Assembly: GCA_016808115.1 (NCBI GenBank)
Contig: JAEQBH010002191.1
Coordinates: 496,001-560,000, forward strand
Origin: Tetrastigma voinierianum
Lineage: Eukaryota > Streptophyta > Magnoliopsida > Vitales > Vitaceae
Direction: 5' to 3'
Length of the DNA stretch: 64,000 nucleotides
This document shows positions 47,544 to 58,559 of the stretch, in pieces. Below the pieces are notes generated by a model, which did no database searches, was not told the DNA's origin, and worked only from the letters and a program-made list of their open reading frames with translations. Position numbers and translations under genes: made by a program. Numbering within the stretch: the first letter of the stretch is position 1; every line of letters begins with the position of its first letter.

Positions 47544-48545
47544 CCTTTGATCCTAGTTTTCTCAATAAATTTTGAGCTGTCTAGCAAGAGTCCTTCCAAT
47601 GAGACCATTTTTATTGTGAGTTTAAAGACTCTTTCTGGCAGATATTTTTTAGCATCCAAAGGCTCATGATTGGTACTCTGGTTGAGGAACTATAGAGATC
47701 ACCTCTGTTCGAGAGTACAGTATACAACATGCTCTATGATTCCAATTAATAAGAGATTTCAATTGCTTTGGTTTAACTTTTAAGCTACAAATTACAAAGA
47801 TTTATGATCTCATATGCATAACTTTTCAGGTTTTTTAAACCTTAGTTCCTCTCTAGGAAAAACTGGTATGTTTCTTTTATGGAGTTCCATCGTATGCAAG
47901 ACAAGATAAATCTAAAATCAATTCAAGATTTAAAAAAAAATAAAAAGTCTTACTGCCTGAGATTCTGTCATTAATAATTTCATAACCCATGTTAATACGG
48001 CATTCCAGTGATGTAGATGTTAATATTTTCCTTTTGTTTAATCATTGTTTTCTTCTCTTTCAAATTTTTAATTAACTGGGCAGATGTCTCGCTTTTAGAC
48101 ACCTCAAACTCAAAATCTTTAGCTTCTATCAGACGACACCTCCTAGTCTATGCTCACCTCCTTCTCATAATTTCCATATTCAAGCTTTTCTTGTACTTAC
48201 AAATGATAGTATGAGCTCTGAATTTACTTCTTTTAAATTTGTGATTCTTAGGCAGATACTTGGAAAAGAGAGAAGGCAAATCACATTCAAAGTCATAGCA
48301 CTGCAGAGTATGGTTTTGTCGCAATCAAGGTCAGGTCAGTCAAGTGGAATCTTATTAATACATCAAGAACTCATGATCAAATCTGCAGATTTTATAAACA
48401 AGATGACAGCCTCTAACCATGAACTACATGTTTTACTCATAGGTTGACAAATAATAAACTAATTGGATTTACACGTACCACCGCCCTCCATAGATGAATT
48501 GTAACAATTCAGTAGTTAGAGGCTACTCAAGTACATTCTATTTAG
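47544..48545 (+). repeat. NLR 3'-flank duplicate, copy 2c (right of Athila mosaic)
   Basis: Continues 42387 and parallels 21008-21402 plus 37775-38513 almost throughout. It preserves the undisturbed copia target site (about 47888-47905) and so dates the copia insertion after the duplication. Confidence 0.82.
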
Positions 48546-49444
48546 AGGAAACTATGCTTTGGGGTTCTAATATGAGAATATTTGAAAAATGAGGCCCCAA
48601 CAATTTTATTTGAGGCCCAGTCCAGCCTTTCAAAGACTATATGATAAATAAAACTATTTTATTTGATAAAGAAGCCCCATATGCAGCAACCACAAAACAT
48701 TCCCAAAATACCCTTTTAATTCCCAAATCAAAAAAAGTCTTAATTAAAAATCAAAAGCCTTAACAAACCGTTACTTTGCTATCCAAAACAAGCTTTTGCA
48801 CCAAGAGCTCCAGCTGGCAAAGGAGGATTTCCAGTCGGCAAGGAGACGTTCCGACCGGCAATGAGGATTTTTGATCGTCTAAAACATCTTCACAGGTTAG
48901 TTTTATTGCCAAAAACATATTTATGTCTCTCTTTGTCTCTTTTCTCCCTATTGTTGTAAGAAAGAGTTTTCCCTCAACTCTTTTGATGATTAGAAGCGGA
49001 TTACGGTTTGATTTGCTTCAATTTCATTTTCTCAACATAAATATTGAATCATTTGTTGTCTTTCTCATTTCTTGCAAACCCCCTTTTTAGAAATCGAATT
49101 TATTTGCCGTAGTGCCATTTTGTCGAAAAGAATTTTTCTAGAAAAATTGATGTTTCATTTGTTATATGCTCTCAATTTCCTCACGTCACTAACCCTCCAA
49201 ATAAAGAGAACTTAGGCACGAGGTACAAGCTAAGGTAACAATCGAAAGTACAATAATGTTGTATGTTGGGTACAACTCATATACACCTTAGGTACAACAA
49301 TCGTGCTAAGTATGTAAATTTGTTTTCCCTTTTGTTTTGTGTACAATAGTTGTGCAAATTTTTCTTAAATATCTATGTTTATTTTGTATTAGTGACAATA
49401 ATTGATATCAAGTGTTAGGGAAATTGAGGTTTTGGACAATTGCT
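48546..49444. other. Unassigned spacer
   Basis: Contains GAGGCCCCAACAATTTTATTTGAGGCCCAG (a small internal repeat of GAGGCCC) and AT-rich sequence. No gene read. It may be the leader of the next relic. Confidence 0.35.
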
Positions 49445-50330
49445 ATGACACCTAGGAGGAAACCGTCTTCATCTGGTGGACGACGTAAGTGACCTTCTGA
49501 TGCAAATGAACCTGATGAGAGACGAAAGCCTCAATTTGACCATGGAATATTCTACTCACGAAGTATGTATGAGAGATATAAGAGTTACTTCTTTAATAGG
49601 ACAATTGCTTAATATTGACGGCTTTGTAGTTGAGGATGCTATTCAGCTTTTATGTGGGGGGCTGGTTCCGTATGGGCGTGGGAAGTCGAATGCCCATAGC
49701 TTGATGCCTACTAGTCGTGTATTGCATCACATTGTGACTTACTCTTTAGTGCCACAAGGTGGCAGGCAGGGAATGAGGTTTCTCAGACTGAAGCATTCTC
49801 GTTTATTCCATAATAGTTGGTCGATGTTTGAACATTGGTTCTATTATCATGAATCACATGGTAGCATGTTGTGAAAGAAAAACTCGTATTCTACCATATA
49901 GACGCATTATGACCAGAGTATTCAAAGCAATTGGTATTAAGTTCACCCTTGATGATGAAGTTGATGAGCCATCACCTTATGAAACTTATAATGATATGTC
50001 CATGGGACAGATGAAATTCGAGAAAGCCGCTGATGGTTTATGAGTTCATTCGATTGGTGATGTTGATGATGAGGAAGATACATAGCATGACATGGCTGAT
50101 GTTGGACTAAACAAACCCCCACTTCATACATATAATGAAGAAACATATGCACTAACTTCTGGTATGAGACAAGTTTAGCCTCCCAATTTGAGAGGATTAA
50201 TCAATTTGAGAATAGAGTTTCCTCAGATATTGCACAATTGTCTAATCAAATGAACCAATTGTCAGCTCAACATTCAAAGCTAATTGCCTTGGTTCACTCT
50301 ATTTGTCCTCCACCATCACCATTGGCTTGA
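49445..50330 (+). pseudogene. Plant transposon protein relic (Transposase_32-like)
   Basis: ATG at 49445 opens MTPRRKPSSSGGRRK, then a stop, then PQFDHGIFYSRSMYERYKSY in the same frame. In other frames: KSNAHSLMPTSRVLHHIVTY, SLVPQGGRQG, NIGSIIMNHMVACCERKTRI, MTRVFKAIGIKF, PYETYNDMSMGQMKFEKA, and near the end FERINQFENRVSSDIAQLSN plus KLIALVHSICPPP. These are ordered motifs of the 'putative plant transposon protein' class often found as the env-position ORF of Athila-type elements. At least three frame changes and several stops are present. Biochemical role is unknown. Confidence 0.65.
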
Positions 50331-51674
50331 GTCACTTGCAAAGATGCAGCAACTGTTAGTGTTATTTTTATCGCAATTTTGTATAAGATTATTGGAGCCA
50401 TGAAGTGTTTTGTAAGGTTTTTAACTATAATCATTTACCATAAAAACTAAAACAATGATAGACCTATATTCCTATATTTTGGGTAAAAAGTTGTGATGTA
50501 AAAAACCACTCACCATATGGAGATTGATCAAAAATCAACATGTAAACAAAAACGAGCATGAATCAATAGAGGTGCATTCACAAGAAACAATAGAAAAAGG
50601 GAATCTAACAATTAGATATAAGCTTCATGTCCAAAAGACGACCAAAACCCTAGACTACGAATTTAGAACATAATGAAAGTCCTATACATCACTAAATTTG
50701 AATAAAACATGAAAGTAAGAGAAGAAGAAACTCTAATGCTGAAACCTGGTGAGTTCTAGGTCTTCTTCTTCCAAATCACGAATTCTTCAAGAGTAGATGT
50801 CGAGCCTCCTTGATTGTCCCCCTCTGTCACATGTTCTTCTCTCCAAAAGTGTGAACCCTCGTCTTGTCTTGGAAACATATCTTTACAGCTTTGGAAGATG
50901 GGCTAAAATTGAGACGGAAGTTCCTGCTCCAAATACGTGGTTCGTCGAGATCGGGGGCCCTCTGCTTCGTTATGACGAAGGATGGTTTGTCGCGACGAAC
51001 CCATAGCCTATGCCTTCATCAACTTCATCCCGCCAGCGATTTGATCGCAGGTGGTTCGCCCCGCGACGAACCCGTAATTGGCCCCTTAGATCCTCTTGCC
51101 TCGTTGCAATGAACACATACCTTCATCGCGATAAGGGTGATGTTCGTCACGACGAAGCAGCTGCAAAAGTTCAACAACTTCAATTTCACTTGATTTCTTC
51201 CATTCTTTTCATCACTTTGCTTGGTTTTTGTTCAAACTCTGCAAAACACAATCAAATGAAGGAATAGAGCATTCTTAGTTATAATCAAATGTGAACAATG
51301 GTAATGGTCAATCGATCGATTTATTATATATGTGTTGGTCGACTGGTTCATGTGAAATTCGCGAGTAATGTCGGTTTTTTTAGTTAGCTTTTAACTTGAA
51401 CAATTAACGATATTACATCATCTACCATTTACCAAAAACTAGTAATAATTGCAGTGATTCCTATTTCAACAAAGTAATTGTAATAAAGCCATTATAGAAA
51501 TATAATCCATATTTCTTCACTTAGTTGGATTACAACAATTACACTATAGTTGGATTACTTCACTTTTAGCTTAACTTTACAATAAAGCAATCCACAATAT
51601 CCTATTCAAATTGTAACACATACAAATTGTCCATAAAATAAACTTTTCATAATGACTATCCAAATATGCCAAAT
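50331..51674. other. Spacer with hairpin-forming TTCGT/ACGAA motifs
   Basis: No coding domain. Between 50939 and 51165 several short inverted repeats of the type TTCGT-NNNN-ACGAA occur, e.g. CTTCGTTATGACGAAG (50965-50980), TTTGTCGCGACGAAC (50986-51000) and TTCGTCACGACGAAG (51144-51158). The region may be an LTR or the end of a DNA transposon, but no terminal repeats were found. Confidence 0.5.
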
Positions 51675-52926
51675 TCACAACAATTCTTTGAAAGCATCAA
51701 CTTTAGGAACGTATTTGGCAAATGAACTTGTCTCTATGTTTGTTGTGTATCTAAGACAAGCTTCACTGTAAGTTGCAATCTGTAAAGGGATATTTTATCT
51801 TATTAACACAAATATAACACACAACAATCAGTATTATATCAAAATTGCTCATATCAGAATTATAAATACATGTAGATAGACTAGTGTGGGGCTTACCCGA
51901 GCGATTGACTTTACAAGTGTCGCTCCATTCCACATCTCCATATACTTTATAGAAACTATGCCACAGTCAGTACTATTTGTTTAACCAACAACGTCAGGAT
52001 ACACATGATAGAATGATGAGACGTCTACATCCTCATGCAAATTATATGTTGCAATTGCTCTTGATATGGCTTTGGACAAATATACCGATACACTGGAACC
52101 CGTTCTCCCCATTGTCATTAGAGTCGAAGATAACACCTCGACCCTTTTGGCGAGAATGTTTATAACATGTATGTACCAATGATTTTTTTGACAAACAAGG
52201 ATGAAGTACTGTTATAACAAACAAACATCTTTATTAATAGAAACCTAATGAATAAAGAACTAAATAAGTAGACATTTACTATAGCTTCATACCATGTCAC
52301 AATTAGCCAAACCAGTGTTCCGGTCGATTGTCGGATCAAGGTGGGTTTGATATTTTCGGATGTATTGGGATTTGCTTGATTTTGATAGCATTTTGGTCAA
52401 AACAACCTAGTAAATATAGTCAATTAGATATTATAAACTAAATAATAAAATAAAATATAGTTATATAATATGATTGATATGACCAAAAATATACCTCAAA
52501 TGACTCATCAAAGTAATGAATGCTTTGAGGAACATCTTGTGTTGCATTTAGCATGCGAACCATAGTAGTAATTATCTGGAAGTTATCATCAAAGTAATTT
52601 AATACATTGTCACAGTTGTTGATTAAAAGACCAAAATTTCCATGGGTAATAGATTCATTGTAACAAATTTTCTTACCACGCTGTTAACCCATCAATCGAC
52701 ATTAAGACATGATAGTTCTCTCCTACTGATAAACATGTCATACATTTCGCACTTCAACTCACTACAAGAAATGAAGCAAGAATTAGAAAACAAAACAACA
52801 TAATATATGCCAAGGTGTAATAACTACAATGCAATACTTACTCATCGTCCATATCTGTCACAAAGGCATAATCACCAACAAATCGTTCCGTTCTTGTGAG
52901 ATGGTGGAATTGCTTAATACAAACCC
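51675..52926 (-). pseudogene. Ulp1/SENP-like C48 cysteine protease gene, six exons, 5'-truncated
   Basis: Exons (minus): 52842-52926, 52677-52761, 52495-52575, 52293-52406, 51897-52208, 51675-51779. All five introns (80-117 bp) have GT...AG ends and the phases join without a shift. Exon 1 holds ERFVGDYAFVTDMDD; exon 2 ends NVD-stop-WVNSVV, the usual 'W(V/L)xxxVI' start of the catalytic domain. Exon 5 carries ILVCQKNHWYIHVIN (catalytic His in NHW) and NSTDCGIVSIKYMEMW (catalytic Cys). The last exon ends KVDAFKELL-stop. C48 peptidases remove SUMO-like tags; many plant copies are carried by DNA transposons. Two nonsense codons (exon 2 TGA, exon 5 TAA just before TNSTDCG) and loss of the 5' part by the Athila insertion at 52927 make it a pseudogene. 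Host or transposon origin is unclear. Confidence 0.82.
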
Positions 52927-54146
52927 TGATGAGTGCCCAAAAACACTCATTACAAACTCGGGATTTAGCAAGATTTGGATCAGTTTCATATATATATGAC
53001 TTCGTTTTTATTACTTTTCTAATATTTAGTTTGTATTAGGTTTTGTAGGAAAAGTGCTAGAAATGGAGCCTTTGTAGGAGTCCTGGAGAATAATGGTGCA
53101 GAAAACAGCTCAACGTCGCAACGTCGCGAGGATGCTTGAAAAACCTTATCTCAGGCAGAAGCTATAAAAGGAAAGGGAGATTCCATTTTTTGGGAGGTCG
53201 AAAAACATTGACGGTGCTAGGTTTGAGGAGCTCGGATTTGGATAAGAGGAAAGAAGACTTGAAGGCTCTTTGTAGCAAGAGAGAAATGAAGAATTTGGGA
53301 GATCATCATTCCCTTGATCATTGAAGTTTTCTCTATTCTCATTATCAAGTCTTTATTTTCATTTTCAATGGAGCAGATTATCATTATGTTCTAATTTCGT
53401 GGTTTAGGGTGTTGGTAGTGAATTGGACATGAATACTATGTTTAAGTGTTGACTTTTCATAATTTCATTATCTTTTCTATATTTGATTTACCATTAAATC
53501 ATGCTTGGTTAAAATCAACATATTAATTTATGATCAATCTTAATATGTGAGTGGTTCTTTGTAAGATCTGAGAAGTGAATGAAGAATTAGACATAGGTGA
53601 GTTAACCTAATAAACTTGGTAATATAGGATTATCAATAATTAGGAGGCTTGGGAGTTCTTTGAATTTCATGCACCTTTAATGCTTAGGGTTGAGCCAAGT
53701 AGCAAGAAACCTAGTGATAAAGGGAGGTTAAATGACCTTGAGAAAGGCTTTAATTACATTAGATAAGAGCCACCTTGGAGAATACGTATATTAGATAATG
53801 GAATGGAACCTCATAATTACATAGTAGGACTATCCAACAACACCAACAGGGCCTTTTGCACCCATTTGGTCATCTTTACGTTTGAAGCGCATTAGCTACA
53901 TTTATTAGTAGTAATTTAATCTGGGGTTTCACTTTCACTTAGCCATCGCGCTTGCTAGTTTGAATATTAAAGAAGCATTATAATTTTGTACTTAGCCTCC
54001 AACGACATTAAGGTTTTCCGCGGACCGATATCCGTACCTTGAGTAATAATCGTATTACTCGGACGAGTTAATACATCTGGTGCACTACATTAAATTTGCA
54101 TTTCTTATTGCATATCTTTAAAACACAATCACGCAAACGCCTATCA
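52927..54146 (+). repeat. 5' LTR of Athila element
   Basis: 1220 bp. Begins TGATGAGTGCCC and ends CCTATCA, six bases before the primer site. Includes AACGTCGCAACGTCGCGAGG (53114-53133) similar to hairpin motifs in the spacer at 50939-51165. Confidence 0.82.
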
Positions 54147-54152
54147 AGTTTT

Positions 54153-54170
54153 TGGCGCCGTTGCCGGGGA
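54153..54170 (+). other. Primer-binding site, tRNA-Asp type
   Basis: TGGCGCCGTTGCCGGGGA, the standard Athila/Tat primer site. Confidence 0.95.
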
Positions 54171-54372
54171 AATATTTGCTTCATCGTGGTGTTTATGCTA
54201 ATATCAATACTAAGTAATTCTTTGGTACTTCAAACATTTGTTTTGATTTAATATTTTATACTTTTAATTTTTTTTTTTTTTTTTTTTGGAAAAACTTGCA
54301 GGTACATTAGGTTGTATATGACGAGACTCTGCTAAAAATCTTATTCCTTTAGATCTTGAGATCGAGAGAACT
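54171..54372 (+). other. Athila leader
   Basis: Untranslated stretch with a T run (about 54271-54288) before the gag frame. Confidence 0.5.
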
Positions 54373-56094
54373 TTGAAAAGAATTTTGAGGGATAAGAGAG
54401 AAGCAGTTAGAATGGAACAACAACCTATGGGACCGATGGAAGAAAATAGGGAAGAAGATGTTAGTTCTATTAGAGGAGGTAGTATACACCCTGATGGGGC
54501 AAATATGGACACTATGTTGCCACCTATCAGAGCTTATTCCCGCCCATCTACTGTTACTCCACTTGTGATTAGGAGACCAGCAATACAAGCGAATAATTTC
54601 GAGCTCAAGCCTATCACTCTCCAGTTATTGCAAGGAATTCAGTTCCACGAGCTCGCACATGAGGATCCGAATGCTCATATCCTGAATTTCTTAGAGGTGT
54701 GTGATACAGTGAAATATAATGGGGTGAGCGATGATGCTATTCGACTTAGATTGTTCCCATTTTCATTGAAGGAGAAAGCCAAGCATTGACTTATTTCAGA
54801 ACCGTCGGATTCAATAACATCATGGGATGAATTCTTGAACAAATTTCTTACTAGATTCTTTCCACCAGCAAGAGCGGAAAAGTTGAGAATCTACATCAGT
54901 AATTTTTACCAATATGAGGGAGAGTCATTCTATGAAGCGTGGGAGAGATTCAAGGATCAGTTGAGAAAATTCCCTCACCATAGTTTCACCAAATGGATGC
55001 AAGTCCACTATTTCTACAATGGTTTGAGTTGTTCCACAAGTACTCTCATTGATGCTTATGCTGGAGGAGCGATTATGGGAAAGAATTAAGTGGAGGCTTA
55101 TCAAATTCTTAAGAACATCACCTTGAATGATTGTCAATGTCCGGTTGAAAGAGTAGCACTAAAGAAACCAGCTGGGGTGTTTGACTTAGACATGTTTACA
55201 AACTTATCTGCTCAAGTGTCTACACTCTCAAAGCAACTACAAGCTACTCAACAATTAGGTCCTCAATTATCTACACATAAGGTTGAAGAAAGCCCACTTG
55301 CATGCGAGCATTGTCATGGACCTCATCCCACTTCTTAGTGCCAAATAAAGAATGCCATGGGAGATTTGACTGTTGAACAAGCTCAATATTTTTCGAAGTT
55401 CCCTCAAAATCATAACTTTAACCCATATGGTCAAAATTACAATCCAGGGTGGAAGAACCATCCTAACTTTTCATGGAAAAATCAGAATGTGGGTAATCCT
55501 ATAGAGCAAGTCAAACCTTTCCAACCACCTCAAGAGAAGAAGTCGAGTCTAGATCTAAAAATGGAACGGTTAGCTGATATGCATATGAATATGATGACGT
55601 CACATGATAAGTTCAAAAATGAGACTAGGACGTCACTGAACAATCAAGCAGCTCAACTCCGAAATTTGGAGGCCCAGATGGGCCAAATGGCTTCGTTATT
55701 AAGTGAGAGGCAACAAGGAAATTTTCCTAGTACTTCAGAGGTCAACCCAAGGAGATAAGGAAAGGAGCATAGCAAAGTTGTAACCCTTAGGAGTAGGAAG
55801 ACTCTGGAACAATCAGTTGAGGCCCAAGAAGAGGTTGAAAATCCTGCGGGAAGTGAGAAAAGTAGTGCAGAAGTAATTGAAGATGTTGAAAAGATAGTGA
55901 AGAAACTAGTCCCAAGCACACCAGAGAAAGTTGAAGTGCAGAAACCTTCATATGATGAGATGCCTATTATCCCGTATCCACAGAGACTGAGGAAGAACAG
56001 ATTGGATAAGCAGTTTGGCAGGTTTATGGATATTTTCAAAAAGCTTCACATCAACATCCCATTTATCACACTTTATAAATGCTCGGATACGTGA
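54373..56094 (+). pseudogene. Athila gag
   Basis: One frame can be followed for about 570 codons through in-frame stops at 54787 (TGA), 55087 (TAA), 55336 (TAG) and 55756 (TAA), ending at 56092. The Met at 54373 is an internal choice; the true start may be upstream. Retrotransposon-gag core: FELKPITLQLLQGIQFHELA, then NAHILNFLEVCDTVKYNGVS, WDEFLNKFLTRFFPP, GESFYEAWERFKDQLRKFPH and FYNGLSCSTSTLIDAYAGGA. A one-knuckle-like CEHCHGPHPTS precedes the third stop. A NFNPYGQNYNPGWKNHPNFS block and a Glu-rich linker follow. Gag would form the particle core. Several stops fit TGG-to-TGA or CAG-to-TAG. Confidence 0.9.
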
Positions 56095-56760
56095 AATTCA
56101 TGAAGGATGTCTTGGTCTAAGAAAAGAAAGCTGAGACTATGAGACTTTCTACTTCATCTAAGAATGTAGTGCTATATTGCAAAAGAAGTTGCCACCTAAG
56201 AAAAGATCTGTAGCTTCACAATCCCATGCAAAGTATCGGGAATGCGCTTTGAAAGAGCCTTGTGTGATCTAGGTGCGAGCTGCATCTTATGCCTCAACAA
56301 TCTTAAGAAGATGAATCTGGGAGAAGCACGTCCACTACAAGCCACCTTGGTAACATGTGATCGGCTAACTCATCTACATGATATCATAGAGTGATATGCT
56401 AGTGAAAGACAAATTTCTATCTTTCATGCCGATTTTATCATTCTGCATGATGCAAGAAGATAAAGAGGTCCTACTATCCTGGAACATCACTTGCACGGGA
56501 AGCGGCAATGACGAGGTAAAAAGGTGAAACTGAGTTGAGAGTTCAAGAAGAGGAAGTGACATTCAATGTTTTCTTAATGCTATAAATCATCCACACGATA
56601 ATGACAGCTTGCTTCCCAGAGTGATGTGCTAGAGGCATGGCCTAGCCAATCGGGGTCCTTCAGAACCATTGGAGACTAGCCTACCATGATGACCCTTTCT
56701 CAGGAAGATGAGATACCAGAGTATGTGAAATGGATGATTCTTTCTAATCAATAGAAGAAA
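56095..56760 (+). pseudogene. Athila protease
   Basis: Continues in the gag frame: KVSGMRFERALCDLGASCIL with the D-x-G-A-S aspartic protease site at 56266-56280 (ALCDLGAS is typical of Athila/Tat). NLKKMNLGEARPLQATL follows. Farther on QEDKEVLLSW near 56450-56480 matches the 'EDxEVPIILGRPF' end. Frame changes lie in between and after. Confidence 0.78.
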
Positions 56761-57245
56761 GTACTTTGAATCTTGGGAGCCAGCCCATTTCGTTGACTCC
56801 ATCTATCGACAAACCCCCTATCAGGAAGAGAAGAACCCCCAATCATTTGAGATACGCTTTATCTCTGGGAGGAATCTACACTCACTACCATCTCACCTCC
56901 CTCTCTCTACCACGGGAGGAGGAGAAATTGTTGAAGATCCTTAAGGAGCATAAGGAAGCGATTGGATGGTCCCTAGTTGACATAAAGGGGATCAGACCAT
57001 CCATGTGTATGCACAAGATATTATTGGAGGAAGATAGCAAGCCGAAAGTGGATGCCCATAGATGCTTAAATCCTTCAATGAAAGAGGTAGTTCTAAGGAG
57101 GTAATTGTCAAGCTGATGGGAGTGATATACCTCATCTCTTAGTAGCCTGTATGTGAGCCCCGTCTGTGTGGTACCCAAGAGTGAGGAAACTAAAGTGATA
57201 ATAAATGAGAAAATGAACCGCCTTCCCAAACTTTAATAGTTGGTG
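56761..57245 (+). pseudogene. Athila linker to reverse transcriptase
   Basis: HLRYALSLGGIYTHYHLTSL-like sequence and LLKILKEHKEAIGWSLVDIKGI then PSMCMHKILLEEDSKP (56766-57104). These match the 'LRxHKxAIGWxIADIKGISPSxCMHKI' segment that precedes RT fingers. A stop and frameshift lie near 57104. Confidence 0.82.
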
Positions 57246-58350
57246 GTGAGAATTTGTATTGACTACCGAAGACTGAACAAAGTGACCAGAAAGGACCATT
57301 TTCCACTTCCATTTATTGATCAGATGTTGGATAGACTCACGGGAAATGAATATTTTTTCTTTATGGATGGATACTCGGGATACAAGCAGATCACCATTGC
57401 TCCAAAAGATTAGGAGAAGACCACCTTCATGTGCCCTAATGGTACATTCGCTTTTCGGAGAATGCCATTTGGGTTGTGTAACACCCCGGGAACCTTTCAG
57501 AGATGCATGATGACAATATTTTCAGACATGGTCGAGAAATCCATTAAAGTCTTCATGGATGATTTATCCGTGATTGGTTCTACATTTGATAACTGCCTCC
57601 ATAATCTAACTTTGGTACTGAAAAGGTGCATGAAAACCAATTTAGTTTTAAATTAGGAAAAGTGCCACTTTATGGTGAGAGAAGGCACAGTATTGGGGCA
57701 TCACATCTCCGGAAGAGCAATTGAGGTTGATCAGGCCAAGGTTGAGATCATAGAGAAACTGCCCCTTCCCATATCAGTAAAGGGAATACATAGTTTCCTT
57801 GGCCACACGGGTTTTTATAGACGATTCATCCAAGATTTCCCAAAAGTTTCAAAGCCTTTGTCTAGCCTGCTCATGCAAGGTGTCCCGTTTGAGTTCAATG
57901 TTTCATGTATGAAAGCTTTTGAGTTGCTGAAAAAGAAGTTGATCTTAACTCCTATAGTAGTCGCTTCAGATTGGGATCTCCCATTTGAACTTATGTGTGA
58001 TGCAAGTGACTTTACAATTGGGCCCGTTTTGGGCCAGTGAAAAGAAAAAGTCTTCTATGTCATCTACTATGCCAATCGAACATTGAATGATGCGCAACTC
58101 AATTATGCCACAACAGAGAAATAATTGTTAGCTATTGTGTTTGCCTTTGACAAATCTGAACTCCATCTTTATAGGAAACAAAGTTATCATGGTTCACAGA
58201 TCACCCGCAATCAAATACTTGATGACTAAGAAAGACGCCAAACCTAGATCATTCAAAGGTGCCCTATTGCAAGAATTTGATGTGGAGATTTGAGATAAGA
58301 AGGGTTCTGAAAACGTGGTGGCCGATCATCTGTCAAGACTGGAAATTCCA
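57246..58350 (+). pseudogene. Athila reverse transcriptase and RNase H
   Basis: One frame from 57246: RICIDYRRLNKVTRKDHFPL, PFIDQMLDRLTG, FFMDGYSGYKQITIAP, FRRMPFGLCNTPGTFQRCMM and IKVFMDDLSVIG, the F-M-DD catalytic core. Thumb: EKCHFMVREGTVLGHHISG and KGIHSFLGHTGFYRRFIQDF. RNase H starts LPFELMCDASDFTIGPVLGQ, with its catalytic D, then VIYYANRTLNDAQLNYATTE. In-frame stops at 57411 (TAG), 57654 (TAG), 58038 (TGA) and about 58122 (TAA); frameshifts follow, with VVADHLSRLE near 58318. It would make and process cDNA. Confidence 0.92.
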
Positions 58351-58559
58351 TAAACAATGCAGAACCATTAATTGCAAATTGATGACACATTCCCAAATGA
58401 GCAGATACTAGCTTTGTCGCATGCTGAAATGTCCCCATGGTTTGTCGACATAACCAATTATCTTTCTGCTGATATTATTCCACTAGACCTCACATTTCAA
58501 CAAAAGAATAGATTCTTTGTAGAAGTGAAGCACTATTTGTGGGAAGACCCAATCCTTTA

